Assembly: GCA_905221605.1 (NCBI GenBank)
Contig: CAJNDS010000103.1
Span: forward strand, 146,001 to 210,000
Length of the DNA: 64,000 nucleotides
Source: Symbiodinium natans
Taxonomy: Eukaryota; Sar; Dinophyceae; Suessiales; Symbiodiniaceae
Direction of reading: 5' to 3'
In this document: positions 51,275 through 63,182 of the stretch, one piece after another
Layout of the letters: the number at the start of each line of letters is the position of its first letter
Numbering within the stretch: position 1 is the first letter of the stretch
Notes under the pieces: generated by a model
Database searches by the model: none
Told to the model about the DNA's origin: nothing
Seen by the model: only the letters and a program-made list of their open reading frames with translations
Program-made: the position numbers and the translations under genes

Positions 51275-52878
51275 AAGGTGGAAGACAAAGAAATAGGCTG
51301 AAAAGAGGGTTGGTTTAAGGCAAGATGGTTGAACATGGCTGAACATGGTTGAAGAGGTTTAGGGCTTAAAGCTGGCTGGGGACCTTCTAAGGTGGCTGTA
51401 AATGGCTGTGACAGCCATATATTGCCTTACTGTGATGTGTTTGGAAGAACTGGAAGACACACCGCCTCTAACCGAGGAAGCAGGTGCCCAGTTTGCTACA
51501 ATTTTTCAGCATGGCCAAGGAAATGCCACGGTTCTGGGGCCCATTGATGCAAATTCCGCCAACTGTTTGCGATCTTTTCCGGCGCATGGACTTCTCACAT
51601 GAGCCCTTCAAAATCCAGCTAGGATGTCCTTTGCCATGTCACAAGAGAGTCAAGAGAGAAAGCCGAGGTGCCCAATTTTCGCAAGTCTTGCTTTTGTTTC
51701 CGGTGCGAAGTGCCTCGGAGACCTGCATGCCATCGATTCCGCCAGAGTCCAAAACGTGAGTGCGGACTACTACCGCGGCTCTCGCAAGTCGGGGTACCAA
51801 ACGTGTAATCCTGAGGACATTCTTCTCATGGGCGGAGTAGGCCTGGCTCACACAAGATGTCCCACTTCTTAATCGACACTGCTCTGTCTTCAGGGGAACC
51901 TGGCCTGCTGAACGATGTTTGGCGTTGGACTCCCAGGCCTCAAGGGCCTACAGTAGACAGCCCACACAGGGGGGATTTGCTTCTGCGTAAGAGGTTCTTC
52001 TTCTGACAGACACCTCCCTCCACTACCCCCACCCCCCATTTCAAGCATCGGTACTGTACATAGGCAACTTTTGTCACTGCATTTTGTTTGCACGTGTCGC
52101 GACATGTTGCTACACTGCTTGGACTGTGAGTTTGTTGTTCTGGGAATAGCTTGTAGTTATGCTTGGCTTTTTGATCGTATGCTATAACCATAACTAGCCA
52201 CGGACCAGCGCACGACGGCGTGCTATGGCGTCTTGTAGAGTGATGGCAGAACCCCTTGCAGAGCCTGATAAGCAAGATGATCGAGGCTGAGAGTTTTATC
52301 TTTGTTGTGCAGGAAGTGCACCCTCCTGGAGGATATGCAGCCGCTGGAAGCTGCCAGGTGCAGGGTGGTGGGGGGTGAGGGCCGAAATCATTGCTCTTTT
52401 AAGCCTCACTTTTTGTTTCTCGGCTCGCAACGGCTGAGTGCCTCAACCAAGTCACAGCCCGGTAGCGTGGAATGCCATTTTCTCTGATAGCGCAGATGAG
52501 TAGTCAAGATGCAAGTTTTGTCAGATTCGGCCTGGAGTGCAGCTACGCGCGCTGACCCGAGAGTTCACGCACCAATTATCCGCAATCCACATATGAACTT
52601 GCCTGACCGTTTGGGCCGTGTTCTGGCCAGTGCGCAAGAGACCCTGTGCTCAGCAGTGCCAGCAAAGCGGTGGCGTGCTCAGCCAAGGTGCAGCAGCTCT
52701 TCAATCTATGGCCAGTGGGCTCAACTCCTGCTGCCAGCTGAGATGTCCAGAGCAGACAAGCGCAGCGAGAGCTTCCATGCTTCCATGCTGCCCACCCAGG
52801 GACGCGCCCTGGGCTCCACGATCGGACCGATGTCAGTCATGTGGGGAGCAGCGTCTTTCGGGCTTGCAGGGTGCGGTT
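51275..52878. other. Possible orphan exons, no firm gene
   Basis: A + frame near 51640-51757 ends at a strong GTGAGT donor (frame word CLGDLHAIDSARVQN). Another open frame at 51402-51602 is acidic at first. None could be joined or recognised. A TA/CT-poor G-run (51150-51170) follows the AlaRS stop. Frames at 52509-52870 run into the satellite and are unsupported. Confidence 0.3.
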
Positions 52879-54262
52879 TCGGACACACACGAAAAAACAC
52901 ACACAAAAAAACACACCACACCAGACACAAAACACACACACACACACCACACACACACACACAACACACACACACACCACACACACACACAACACACACA
53001 CACACAACACACACACACACACCCACACACAACACAACACAACACAACACAACACAACACAACACAACTCACAACACACAACACACAACACACAACACAC
53101 AACACACAACACACAACACACAACACACAACACACAACACACAACACACAACACACAACACACAACACACAACACAAAACACACACCACACAAACACACA
53201 CACACACACAACACACACACCCACACCACACACACACACACACACACCCACACACACACACACACACACACACCCACACGGACACACACACACACACCAC
53301 ACACCGCACACACACACGGACACACACGGACACACACACACACGCACACACAACGGACACACACGGACACACACACACACACGGACACACACACACACAC
53401 ACGGACACACACGGACACACACACGGACACACACGGACACAAACACACACGGACACACACTGACACACACGGACACACGGACACACGACCACACACACGG
53501 ACACACACAGGACACACACGGGACACACACGGACACACCACGGACACACACGGACACACACGGACACACACACGGACACACACGGACACACCACGGACAC
53601 ACACGGACACACACGGACACACACGGACACACACGGACACACACCACACACGACACACACTGACACACACGGACTACACGGACAACACGACACACACGGA
53701 CACACACGGACACACACGGACACACACACTTACACACACACACACACACTACACACACACACACACACACACGGACACACACGGACACACACGGACTTAC
53801 ACACGACACACACGGACACACACCACACACACACACACGACACACAACCACACACGGACACACACGGACACACACAGCACACAACGGAACACACGGACAC
53901 ACACACACACACGGACACACAGGGGACCACTACGGGACACACACGGGACACACACAGGGACACACAAGGACAGACACAGACACAGACACAGACACAGACA
54001 CAGACACAGACACAGACACAGACACAGACACAGACACAGACACAGACACAGACACAGACACAGACACAGACACAGACACAGACACAGACACAGACACAGA
54101 CACAGACACAGACACAGACACAGACACAGACACAGACACAGACACACAGACACAGACACAGACACAGACACAGACACAGACACAGACACAGACACAGACA
54201 CAGACACAGACACACACACACACACACACACTCTCTCTCTCTCTGTCTCTCTCTCTCTGTCT
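52879..54262 (+). repeat. 1.35-kb CA-rich satellite with changing period
   Basis: Successive blocks: (CA)n with A-runs (52879-53030), a 5-bp period ACACA (about 53031-53066), a 7-bp period ACAACAC (about 53067-53170), (CA)n (53171-53275), an approximately 10-bp period ACACACGGAC (about 53276-53960), an almost pure 6-bp period ACACAG (about 53965-54212), then CA and CT to 54262. All six frames stay open for hundreds of codons (Thr-His, Asp-Thr or Cys-Val repeats). This is a consequence of the repeat and not evidence of a gene. Confidence 0.97.
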
Positions 54263-55194
54263 CGGAAAAGACCTGAAGTCTGAACTCGTGAGCAGAGGAG
54301 GTTTCCTGTGACCCTCAACCTCACCACCCATGGACAAACTGGCAGCACATGAAAGTCTGAAAGACTTTATCTCACGCTCTAGCCATGCTTCTGCAACAGT
54401 CCCTGCGCCCAAAACGTGTAGCAACGAGCGTCCGCAAAGATGTCCAGGAGCCAGGGGCAGTTTGGACTGCAAGTGGCGCAGCTTCCCAAGATGTCATGAA
54501 TGGACCCAGATTGACCAACTGCGAACAGGATAGACGTTAGTATGCAGATGTCCAATGCTTTGAGGTTGAAGTCTCTGTGAATCAGGGCACAGGCCCAAGT
54601 CCTCCTGCCCAATCAGGTCATCCTTGCTGGAGGCGTGTGGGCGCGTGCCCCATGCATGAGCTGAGCGGTCGAGCTCCAGTATGAAAAGCATCTTCGCACC
54701 CAAAACCTGGCGCTACATGTGCAGCATCTGGAAGTTTTGTCCTTAATTTCGAGAATGCTTCCTCTCTTTCAAGTGCGTTCTAAGTTTGATCTGTGCTGAC
54801 GGCTTCTTGTGCTTCCTTTGTGAGCCATGCGATTGCAGAAATGGATGGGATTTGATTAGATTCCCCACGGGGTCATGTGATAGTCGCTGGCAACTCATGG
54901 AGGTCGATCGGCACTTGGCTATCAGAACGATGTTTGGCACGTGTCCCAGCTTACTCTGAATCGGCGACTGTGAAGCTAATCGGTTCATGTCGTTTCTGAG
55001 GGGTTGCGCAGGCAATGCGCACCATACAGACATTCAGAAACGGGTTGTCCGACTGACTCCAAAGTGCCCACCTCCAGAAGTCACAGAGTGCGCCGTCAGC
55101 TTGCAACATCTTGAGACCGCATGCGCGCCTCCTCAAGGCATCTTTTAAATTTGGACAAGAGCTAGAGAGAGGGTTCAACTAGCTCTTTGGTGCC
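54263..55194. other. No supported gene
   Basis: Only short frames. This interval should hold the promoter of the gene at 55195; no TATA-like or other motif stands out. Confidence 0.35.
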
Positions 55195-56260
55195 ATGTCG
55201 TTTCTGCAGAGCTTGTCCTGTCTGTGTAAAGGCGAGAGGCCAGCCAAAAGAGAGGATGAGATTGCGCAAGTCAGTCCTGATGTCATGGTTTTCTATGAGG
55301 AGGAGACGCATACCGTCTCTGCAGTGGTCCGAGATCCGAGCAGTCGGAAAGTTGCGGTCATCGATTCAGTCATGGGCTTCGACTACTCCTCAGGAAGCAC
55401 CAGCACGAAGCACGCTGACCAGATCGTCGAGTTCATCAAGCGGCACGGACTTGAGCTGGAATGGCTGCTCGAGACCCATGCTCATGCCGACCATCTTTCG
55501 GCAGCACCATACATTCAACAGCAGCTGGGAGGCAAGATCGCTATCGGCGAGAATATTAAGCTCGTCCAACAGACGTTTGCAGGTGTCTTCGGCTTGGGAC
55601 CCGACTTCCAGACGGACGGCTCGCAATTCGACAAGCTCTTCCAGGATGGCGAGACGTTCAAGATTGGTGGAATGCCAGTCGCAGTGCTTCACACCCCCGG
55701 TCATACGCCAGCATGCGTGTGCTATCATATGGGCGATGCCGTGTTTACGGGTGACACTTTGTTCATGCCAGATTACGGCACCGCCCGGTGCGACTTTCCG
55801 GGGGGCAGCTCCAAGACGCTTTACCAGTCTATCCAGAAGCTCCTCGCGCTTCCAGCAGAGACTCGCGTGTTTGTTGGCCACGACTACTTGCCTAAAGGAG
55901 TCCGATCTGAGTTTGCATGGGAGACGACTATTGGCGAGCAGCGTCGGAACAACATTCATGTTGGATCTGGCAAGACGGAGGAGGACTTCGTCTCGATGCG
56001 TGCCTTGCTGCGTGACGGCCTGCTGATGCTGTTGGGGCTTAAGGCTAGTAATTCAGGTGAACAAATGTACTTTTTCTTACGCCAAGTTTGCGCTCGAAGG
56101 TGAAAGCCGGGATGCTCAGCTCGCCGTGCCGAAGCTTCTCATCCCCTCAGTTCAGCTGAACATTCGCGCTGGCCGCATGCCCGAACCTGATGCCAGCGGC
56201 AAGGCTTACATTCAGGTCCCTATCAACGTCTTGAGCAATCGAGGTACTCTGAACCCATAA
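55195..56260 (+). CDS. Persulfide (sulfur) dioxygenase-like metallo-beta-lactamase fold protein, one intron
   Basis: Exon 55195-55999, GT-AG intron 56000-56099 (100 nt), exon 56100-56260; 321 residues. The ATG is the first after an in-frame TAG at 55180. The sequence follows the ETHE1/Blh group of MBL-fold enzymes, which oxidise glutathione persulfide to sulfite with one iron in hydrogen sulfide breakdown. Metal and active-site residues are all present: H95, H97, D99 and H100 in THAHADHL, H170 in TPGHTP, D187 in GDTLF, H229 in GHDY. RCDFPGG and AWETT-x-GEQR-x-NIHV are typical of the bacterial Blh branch rather than of ETHE1. The exon join restores the family's FVSMR-xx-RDAQLAVPKL motif, and the length fits the family (about 290-320). 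No clear targeting peptide; a CxC pair near residue 9 is unremarkable. Substrate is inferred from family. Confidence 0.92.
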
Positions 56261-56618
56261 GTTTGGATCGTTTGGGTCGCAGAGTGATCGAAGTCTTCCT
56301 TTTCCTTTTTTCAATGGTTCACTGTCTACATCGCCGGAATCCTCGTAGCTCTGGAAGAGCACGCGGAATGCGAAAACCGTATCCCAGTGTTTCACTCGCT
56401 ACGGGCACTGCCCCGTGAGCTGAGTCGGGATGACATGGCCTGCAAGGGCCCCTCTGAAAGAAAGGGCTCCTACGATAGCCTGAGCTAGCCGAAGCTTCCG
56501 AATTCCCCCGCGAAGACGAGGCGAGCAAGAATCGTTGTGCTTGTCATGAATAAGCACGATGACTTTCAGTACTTCGACGACCGCGATGTACTGCGCAGTA
56601 TACGTCAACATCCCTGTA

Positions 56619-56941
56619 TGGGAGGAGGGGGAGAGGAGTGGAGGAGTGGGAGTGGAGGAGTGGGGGAATAGGGGAAGTAGGGGAAGTAGGGTTAGTAGGG
56701 GAAGTAGGGGAAGTAGGGGAAGTAGGGGAAGTAGGGGAAGTAGGGAAGTAGGGGAAGTAGGGGAGTGAAGGGGGAAGTGGGGGAGTGGGGGGGAGAGTGG
56801 AAAGTGAGGGTGGGGGAGTGGGGGAGTGGGGGAGCTGGGTGAGGGAGTGCGTGGGTGAGGGAGTGAGGGAGTGGGGAAGTGGGGGAGTGGGAGAGACTGG
56901 CAGAGGGGGGAAGTGGGGGAGTGAGGGGGGAGTGGCGGGAG
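56619..56941 (+). repeat. G-rich minisatellite, (AGGGGAAGT)n and GGGGGAGTG words
   Basis: Begins with GGAGTGGA words, then about eleven near-perfect nonamers AGGGGAAGT (56668-56765), then GTGGGGGAG words to 56941. The + strand has many G-runs of 3-6 with short spacers and could form G-quadruplexes. Pro/Ser/Leu-rich frames on the - strand are repeat products. Confidence 0.9.
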
Positions 56942-58340
56942 TAGTGCACAATCCCCCATCCCGAGGGTGTGGCAGCACTCGGGCGACTTTTGCAGCGCTC
57001 AGTGGCAGGTGGGGCTGTTTGCTGATTGCTCATTAGACTCAGGCGCAACAACGAAACTCTTTTGTTGCTTGTAGTAGTTGTAGTGGTGGGTCGTGTGAAC
57101 ATGCGCAGCAGTTGTGGAAAGCTTCAAAGAGGCCGGAAGGAGTCGAGAGGTTTGATTTGCAGTTTAGCTGCCGGCTCGGTGCCAGGGAACCTGGACGCAG
57201 CTTACGCCACAGGCTGCTTGGTTCCCACGGCACGGCCATAGGTTGGCTCGAGCCTGAGTTGTGGAGAATATTTTGAATGGAGAAGACCCTTTCGAATGAA
57301 AGACTCCTGAGACGGGTTCTCGCTTGAGGTTGGGTTTGTGACTCCTGGGAGTGCAGACGTGGATACGGCCGCAAGCCAAGCATTTTTGTCAGGTGTTTTT
57401 GCTAGGGCGGGAGATCTCAGCTTGACCGGGCGCGCCACATCTCACAGATGAGAACTGATAAGAACCACATCGGAACAAGTTCAACAAATACGTGCCTTCT
57501 GCGCCTTGAGAAGGTGCCTCGAAAACATTCAAAAACTTCTCGGTACTTAGGTCCTGCTTATTGGAGGCTTCGGCGGGGAGCCAGACAGTGGTGTCTAGCC
57601 CAGCGCGGAATTCCTTTTCAAAGAACGCTGCAGGTTGATGGGCACATGCGATCATATGCGGGCATGCGGTTTGCGTGAAGGGAGAAGCTTCGAGACATGA
57701 GACATTGATCAGTTCCTTCAGTGTCCAAGGTGAAGTTGTCCGCGCAAAAGAACCGGACATCTGCCCATGTTTGAAGCCTGCGCATGGCTGCACTTGATTG
57801 CCCGTAGGCAGCTGAGTACCAAGCAGGCTTGGCGTCATATCATGCATATGATGCATGCCATTTCGGACACTTCTTACAACTAGACAGCACAGACATGTAG
57901 AGCGAGCAGGTTGCCAGAGCCTGTGTTTGCCGAGCGTTTGCCAACCTGAAAGACATTTGTGGCCCTCCAAAAGCGCAGGATCCAGCTGACCGTCCGAGCC
58001 CGCGAAACGACATCTGGTGTGGGAACAAGGCCTGCGCACACTTGCTTTTGTACGTGGCAATGCTGACGCGCCGTTGCATATTGTGCAAAAATGATCTAGC
58101 ACGCGAAAAGAATTCAACGCTTCTGGTGGCAAATGCTGAGCAGAATGCTCTGCTCCTTTTCGCATCCTGCTGCAGGATCTTTCGAATTGGGGCCAGTGGA
58201 CTCAGATAGCACCAACAGCGCCATTCTCTGCCAGAGCGCAGGCCAAAGCTAAGAACTTGGGCCATGGATGCTCACGCTGCAGTGTTGACTTGGCTTGACA
58301 AGAATTACCTTGGTTCTGCCAGTTCGCTGCGGTGATTGCC
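56942..58340. other. No supported gene
   Basis: The - strand is open over 57389-58165 (258 codons), but composition is Cys/His/Ser-rich without domain, helix pattern or codon bias, and no family is recognised. Confidence 0.3.
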
Positions 58341-58369
58341 CCAACGTGTGTGGCTTAGAATTCCAGATT

Positions 58370-58578
58370 CCAGCTGGAAGATGCTGAAGTTACCATATCA
58401 TGCCCTCGCCAAAGCGCCCAGGATCTCAGACTTCTCCTTTGTGCTGTTTGGCGGCTACGACGACAACGCACGCGCCAGCAGTTCATTGCAGTCCTGTGAA
58501 TTTACAACCGGCATCCTCGAGCCCCGAAGCCTCCACGAAGTCTTGAGACCGCTGGACTTAGGCGCGTCTAGTGGTTGA
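58370..58578 (+). CDS. Possible kelch-type repeat fragment
   Basis: A + frame contains FSFVLFGGYDDNARASSSLQ then a short polar loop. This resembles the second strand and GG turn of a kelch blade (hydrophobic strand, GGY-D, variable loop, then strand). Only one blade is visible and no second repeat was found nearby. Weak. Confidence 0.25.
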
Positions 58579-60230
58579 TCAGTGGCAGTGGCCGGAGCCC
58601 TTGCTCATCTGCTCGTGGTTGCTGCAACCAACCTCTTGCTTGCTAAATCTTACTAACTCTTACTACCATTGCTGAAAGTGAGCTGGCTGGCGAAGCCACA
58701 GCGTGACGCATTTTGACAGGCTGTGCAACTGCAACCGTTTGCGTTTCAAGTTGCATGGCCATGAATTGTGGCATGTCTGCCCAGTATAAACTGACTAAGG
58801 ACGGGTGAGAACACTACATTTCGCTGCCAAGTCGAAGAGATTTCGACGGGCTTGCAGTACTGAGTCGCGTGACATGTCTCTCGCGCCGGACTCACATGAT
58901 CACATCGCCGAGATCGGCAATGCGATCCAATGTACATAGTATGTCGCAGTCCAGCTCAGTGGACGTTGACTAGGCTTTGCCTGCGTTCACGGCATGCGCC
59001 TGCTGTCGGCAAATTCAACATAGCGTTCATAGTAGCAGCGGGGCTAGCATGAACCTGCACTGCATGGAGCTTCTGCTGCTTTTCCGTGCCACTATCCACG
59101 TCTTCTCCAACCAAATTACCTCCCTTGCTCCCTGCGCGTGCGACTCTTCCATGCGCAGCGTGCTCAGCAAAGCAATCAAGCATGGCACCCGCCCTATCTG
59201 CTTTGCCCGACCCAAGGTCAGAAGGATCGCCACGCAGACTCACAACAACTCCAATAAAAGAACGTTAGTCCACAGCCAACTTGCCCAGAATCACAATTTG
59301 CAACACCGTTGAAGACTGGCCGCTCTCATGCTGCCGCAAGCTCCTGCCCCAAGGTGGCACGCTTGCATCCAAATACATCCAAATGTACGTCCGATGTTCA
59401 GTGCTAATGAGTATCAGCATTGTAAGACCAAGGTGAAGTTAAGGCGGATGAGCTGCGCAGATGAGGTGCAGACATCCGAGTCTGCAAGACAGGACTAGCT
59501 AACGGAGGATGACAATACACGGTGATGAAGCTGTCACCACAACGAGCCGGCTGTTAAGTTCACAAGCATCGGACGTCAGCCTGCACGCCACCATGTGCCT
59601 TCCAAAAGCCCCATTTTTCTGATTGCAACGACGGGGATGGTGGGAGGGGTGGAGAGTAGCCCTGATCTTCATGTTAGTGCCATTGTCTGCTGCGCTGGTG
59701 CGCATGGATATGGCAAAATGAAGGTGCCGAGCGAACCTGGTGCCGTTGCTTCCGGCTCTGGCTCACTGCCATTGACAGCGGGGACCTACGTCTTTGCCTG
59801 AGCAACCTGGGGGCAAGTGGCCTTCTCAACGCTTGGCTAGCCCGCTTGGTATCATCTGGGTTCTGCTCTGGGCCAAGATCTCGGTCAACTTTGATGACGG
59901 AGATCTGTCCGGAGCTTTGCAACGTTGTCCAGCGCACCATGACTTGATACCGCTCACTCTGGAACTTGACGCAGGCAATCCCAAGCATAAGCATTCGACC
60001 GAATCTCTAAAACACTCAGTGCGCAAGCGGGGGTGAACGCAACAACCAGTCAACAGTGCACTTCAGTGCACCTTAAAGAACGAAAGATAGATCCTGTCCT
60101 TTAAGCCTCTGAGACACCCATGCTTCCGAGGACGGGCCTCTTAGCTCAGGCCTCCGAGGCGCTCCGGAGCCGCGGGATGCAGCGATGTGTATTTGGACTG
60201 TGTGTATTACTAGTATCACACACTGATAAT
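58579..60230. other. No firm gene
   Basis: Both strands are open at 58956-59312, and the - strand at 59830-59994 has weak coding character (CVKFQSERYQVMVRWTTLQ). No family recognised. Confidence 0.25.
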
Positions 60231-60239
60231 ATCACCTAG

Positions 60240-60285
60240 AATGTATGTATATATACAGAGAAAACATATATATATATATATATAG
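60240..60285 (+). repeat. (TA)n microsatellite
   Basis: Short TATATA run at about 60268-60284 preceded by ATGTATATATAC words. Confidence 0.85.
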
Positions 60286-60498
60286 GGAAGAACTACGATG
60301 TAGATGCGGCTACACATACATCTGAGCGACCACTAACATTCAATCCCAACGTGGTCAGACAAGTGCAGGACAGCAACTGTTAACTTTTACTGGACGAGAT
60401 CGCCCATTAAGGCATCGATGGCCCCGGAAAAGAGCCATTCTCAAAAACGACCTAGGTCCGAACATGAAGAATCCAAGAAAGTTCTACGCTTTAAGCAT

Positions 60499-61143
60499 TT
60501 AAGGATAACATTGCGGATAGCGCATAAATGCCTTTGTCAAAGCATTGTCAGGACGACTTTTGCGACCCTCTGTATTGGCAGTTTCAGGAGGCCTCGAGCC
60601 GAGATGGGCTTTGAAGCACTCGATTTGTTCAGGATGCTGCCATGTTTTCTTCGAACTCCTGCTCGACAGGCTCATGGAACCGTTCCGAAGTTCAAGGTGA
60701 TGTTCCCTGCGAGGGCACCTAGATGCCGCCGCCATCACCGCTACCACAGCCATCATGATGGGCTTGCTGCTTGTGGCTTCCTGGCGATTCGAGGATGGCT
60801 CATCGACCTTTGTGCAGGCCTCGCCCAGGCGCCTTGCTCTGCGCGCTGCTATCACGCGATGCGCCACCTCCCAAATCACGAGCAGGACCGCAGACACGCC
60901 AGTTCTCTTCTCAGCTTGAGAACGTGCTGCGATCATGGGCTGGGCAAGCTTCTGGGCTTCAACTGAAGTCAGCTTGTCAGTCAATAGTGTGAGGTTCTCG
61001 TCGATGAAGATGGCGATGAGTGAAGACCTTGGGGATTCTGGCAATGAACTGCGTTGTCCCGTGAAGAGCTTCAGATGTTTTGGCTGACTGGCTGTGCAGC
61101 TCTCATCCAGGCACGCATATCTGGTGGTCGAGAATATGCCCAA
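60499..61143 (-). CDS. Candidate unrecognised helical protein/exon
   Basis: On the - strand an open frame of 214 codons includes a helical, GC3-biased stretch (IAIFIDENLTLLTDKLTSVE through an Ala/Arg-rich helix with VIWEVAHRVIAARRARR), then a Ser/Arg-rich tail. Upstream and downstream splice edges were not fixed; only the middle (about 60650-61020) looks convincingly coding. No family recognised. Confidence 0.3.
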   Translation of the reverse strand: MGIFSTTRYACLDESCTASQPKHLKLFTGQRSSLPESPRSSLIAIFIDENLTLLTDKLTSVEAQKLAQPMIAARSQAEKRTGVSAVLLVIWEVAHRVIAARRARRLGEACTKVDEPSSNRQEATSSKPIMMAVVAVMAAASRCPRREHHLELRNGSMSLSSRSSKKTWQHPEQIECFKAHLGSRPPETANTEGRKSRPDNALTKAFMRYPQCYP

Positions 61144-61290
61144 GAAGGCTAGCTCTGGCTGGCTGAGCGTCCTTCTTTGTATGTTCTAGTCCTTCTTGCA
61201 TGATCTAAGATTCTAGGCTTCTGGGATTCTGGAGACGCACGTGTGCAAGGTACCAGCCAGACCGCCGGCTGTGCCACTGTCGGCGCGAAG

Positions 61291-62136
61291 GTCTGGAGCC
61301 GAGTTTGGGATGTCGTGGTCAAAATACTTCTCTCCATCCTGGCCAGGCCGGCTCCTGGTGGATATGGCTTCTTTGTGCGGGAGACAGTGGACGAGGCACC
61401 GGACTATGTCGCTGGGATGGGGCCTGAATCTCAAAGCCCAGCACCTTCAAGGATTATGAAGCTTCGCCAGACTCACCGCGGGGCCGCCGTCCCAAGAGGC
61501 TATAGATATTTTTCTGGTCTTGAACCTTGAATGATAGTCTCCCCCTTTCTGAAACAGAGCAGCGTGTGGAATGCACTTATGGAGGCCGGCTCCCAAGAAG
61601 AAGGCGGCCACTCCAGGACAGGGCACCGATCTGCCTGTGATGGTAGCTAAGGAAGATGAAGGACGGCAGAACTCCTGTTCGGACATGGCTTTGGGTTTCG
61701 TTGCTTGATGAGAGGCCCTCCCAAGAAGACTCGCGTGCCCAACGTCAGCGGCACTGAGAAGGCTCCGCTGCAAGGCCCGGAATCAGTGGCGCGAAGATTG
61801 CTTCAGTCAAAAAGGAGGCAGAAGCGCAGAGGGCATAGTTCTGAGTGCAGTGGTAGGCAGGTGAGCATGTGTGCCGTGTTCTTTGTCTGTGCAGGCGCCA
61901 GCGACCAGGGTGATGCGGTGCCAGAAGATGCCGAGCAAGATGACGGCATCTTCCCCAATCAGTTTCGCTGTTGGCATGGGCTGCTTATGTCCTGGGGCAT
62001 TAGCCGTCTCTTTGTGATCGCACACCTTCGATCATTACCCGCTCCTCATATGACGGTTAACAGCGAGGTGGAGATGTCCCTGCGCCAGCTGTTGACGACA
62101 GCTCATCGGCTGCCAAGACTGCAGGACTGCGGCTGA
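61291..62136 (+). CDS. Unrecognised gene, several exons
   Basis: Coding-looking pieces on the + strand: about 61291-61470 (Trp/Val-rich VWSRVWDVVVKILLSILAR, then GGYGFFVRETVDEAPDY, following an acceptor AG), about 61570-61690 (Lys/Pro-rich RPAPKKKAATPGQGT), about 61710-61855 (Lys/Arg-rich, ending before a GC donor) and 61895-62136 (acidic GDAVPEDAEQDDG, then hydrophobic, stop TGA 62134-62136). Phases were not all verified. The low-complexity basic segments suggest a nucleic-acid- or membrane-associated disordered region, but function is unknown. Confidence 0.35.
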
Positions 62137-62404
62137 GCATCAGTTTGTATTGAGCACTCGTCCATCCACGCATTACTGTCTTGACCCGACGGCCCTTGGA
62201 AACTTACCACCTTTGGTTGGAGGCGAGTGCGCAGCGGCCGAAGCGGCTGCTGCAGCGCCAGGCCACGAGCTCTAACCTTTGGGGCATGTCTTGCTTCTCC
62301 TCGGTGACTCAGCGCTTTCTCATCCAGCAACGCAACGTATGGTAGTCGCAGCACTGGCTAGGAATGACTGGGTTCTGCAGACGCACCCACCGACACACAT
62401 CTTG

Positions 62405-63182
62405 CAGATGCTGGAGAGATCTGCAGAAACTTGATGATCTGGATCGGGAGGTCCATGATGTCGACCGAAGACTGACAACGATTGAGGGCGTCTGGCAGAA
62501 GCTTGGTGCTCTGGAACGGACGGCCGATGGAAGAGTGACTGCGACTGACCTCATTGTAAGTCCGGGGAGGAAACACGTGAAGACGGAGGCCTTAACAACG
62601 GCTCTCTGCATGAGCACCAGCGTAGGCGAGACATGTCAGGTGGGCAAGATGAATGATGGAGGCATGCGTCAGTGAGTGGGCCGATGGTCACTACGGTTTC
62701 CACGGCGCCAGCGAGTCTCACTTTGTGGCAGCCCGAGGCGAGCACGCCAGACTCGCTCGTGGTTGTGAGGCCAAGCACAAAAGCAACCAAACAAGACTGT
62801 CCCTTTGCAGTCTACCGCGCCGCAATCTTCCTCTATCCAGATGGCCACGAAGTGGTGCCATCACGAGCAGAGAACGATGTGCAGGTACTGCGCAGACGCA
62901 TTGAGTCAAAATGTGGACAAACACACAACGAAAGAAGCGAAGCAGCGAGAATCCGCTGAGCAAGGCTGCGACTTTTTCCGTCGACTTTATCAGCTCAAAG
63001 CCAACTGCCTACTGAAAAGTTGGCATGCTGTTGCTGCCGACTTGTTGGGCCCCATGACTGGCAGGCGGTGCCAAAGCTCGAGTGATGGTCGAGCATGCCA
63101 AAACGACTCGTTCAATCTGCCTGGGGCTCGTGCAGCACGTAATGCCATGGCAAGTGCACCTGCGAATCACAAGAAATGTTGA
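62405..63182 (+). CDS. Unrecognised coiled-coil exon and following exons
   Basis: A short coiled-coil segment (LDDLDREVHDVDRRLTTIEG and WQKLGALERTADG) ends with Ile at a strong GTAAGT donor (62556). Downstream two overlapping frames compete over 62664-62960: one gives PFAVYRAAIFLYPDGHEVVP and an Arg/Glu helix, the other a CHH/C-x-C pattern (KWCHHEQRTMCRYCADAL) running to TGA 63180. I cannot choose between them. It may continue the gene at 61291-62136. Confidence 0.35.

Noticed and set aside
52841-54283. Very long open frames (up to 480 codons) of Thr/His or Cys/Val repeats on both strands
   Set aside because: They are a direct consequence of CA-satellite periodicity; all frames are open and none is biased.
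55187-56026. 279-codon + strand frame overlapping the persulfide dioxygenase
   Set aside because: Shadow frame of the real gene; Ser/Arg-rich and lacking any motif.
56399-57102. Pro/Ser/Leu-rich - strand frames
   Set aside because: Products of the G-rich minisatellite.
57389-58165. 258-codon - strand open frame
   Set aside because: No codon bias, domain or splice support; composition resembles random sequence.
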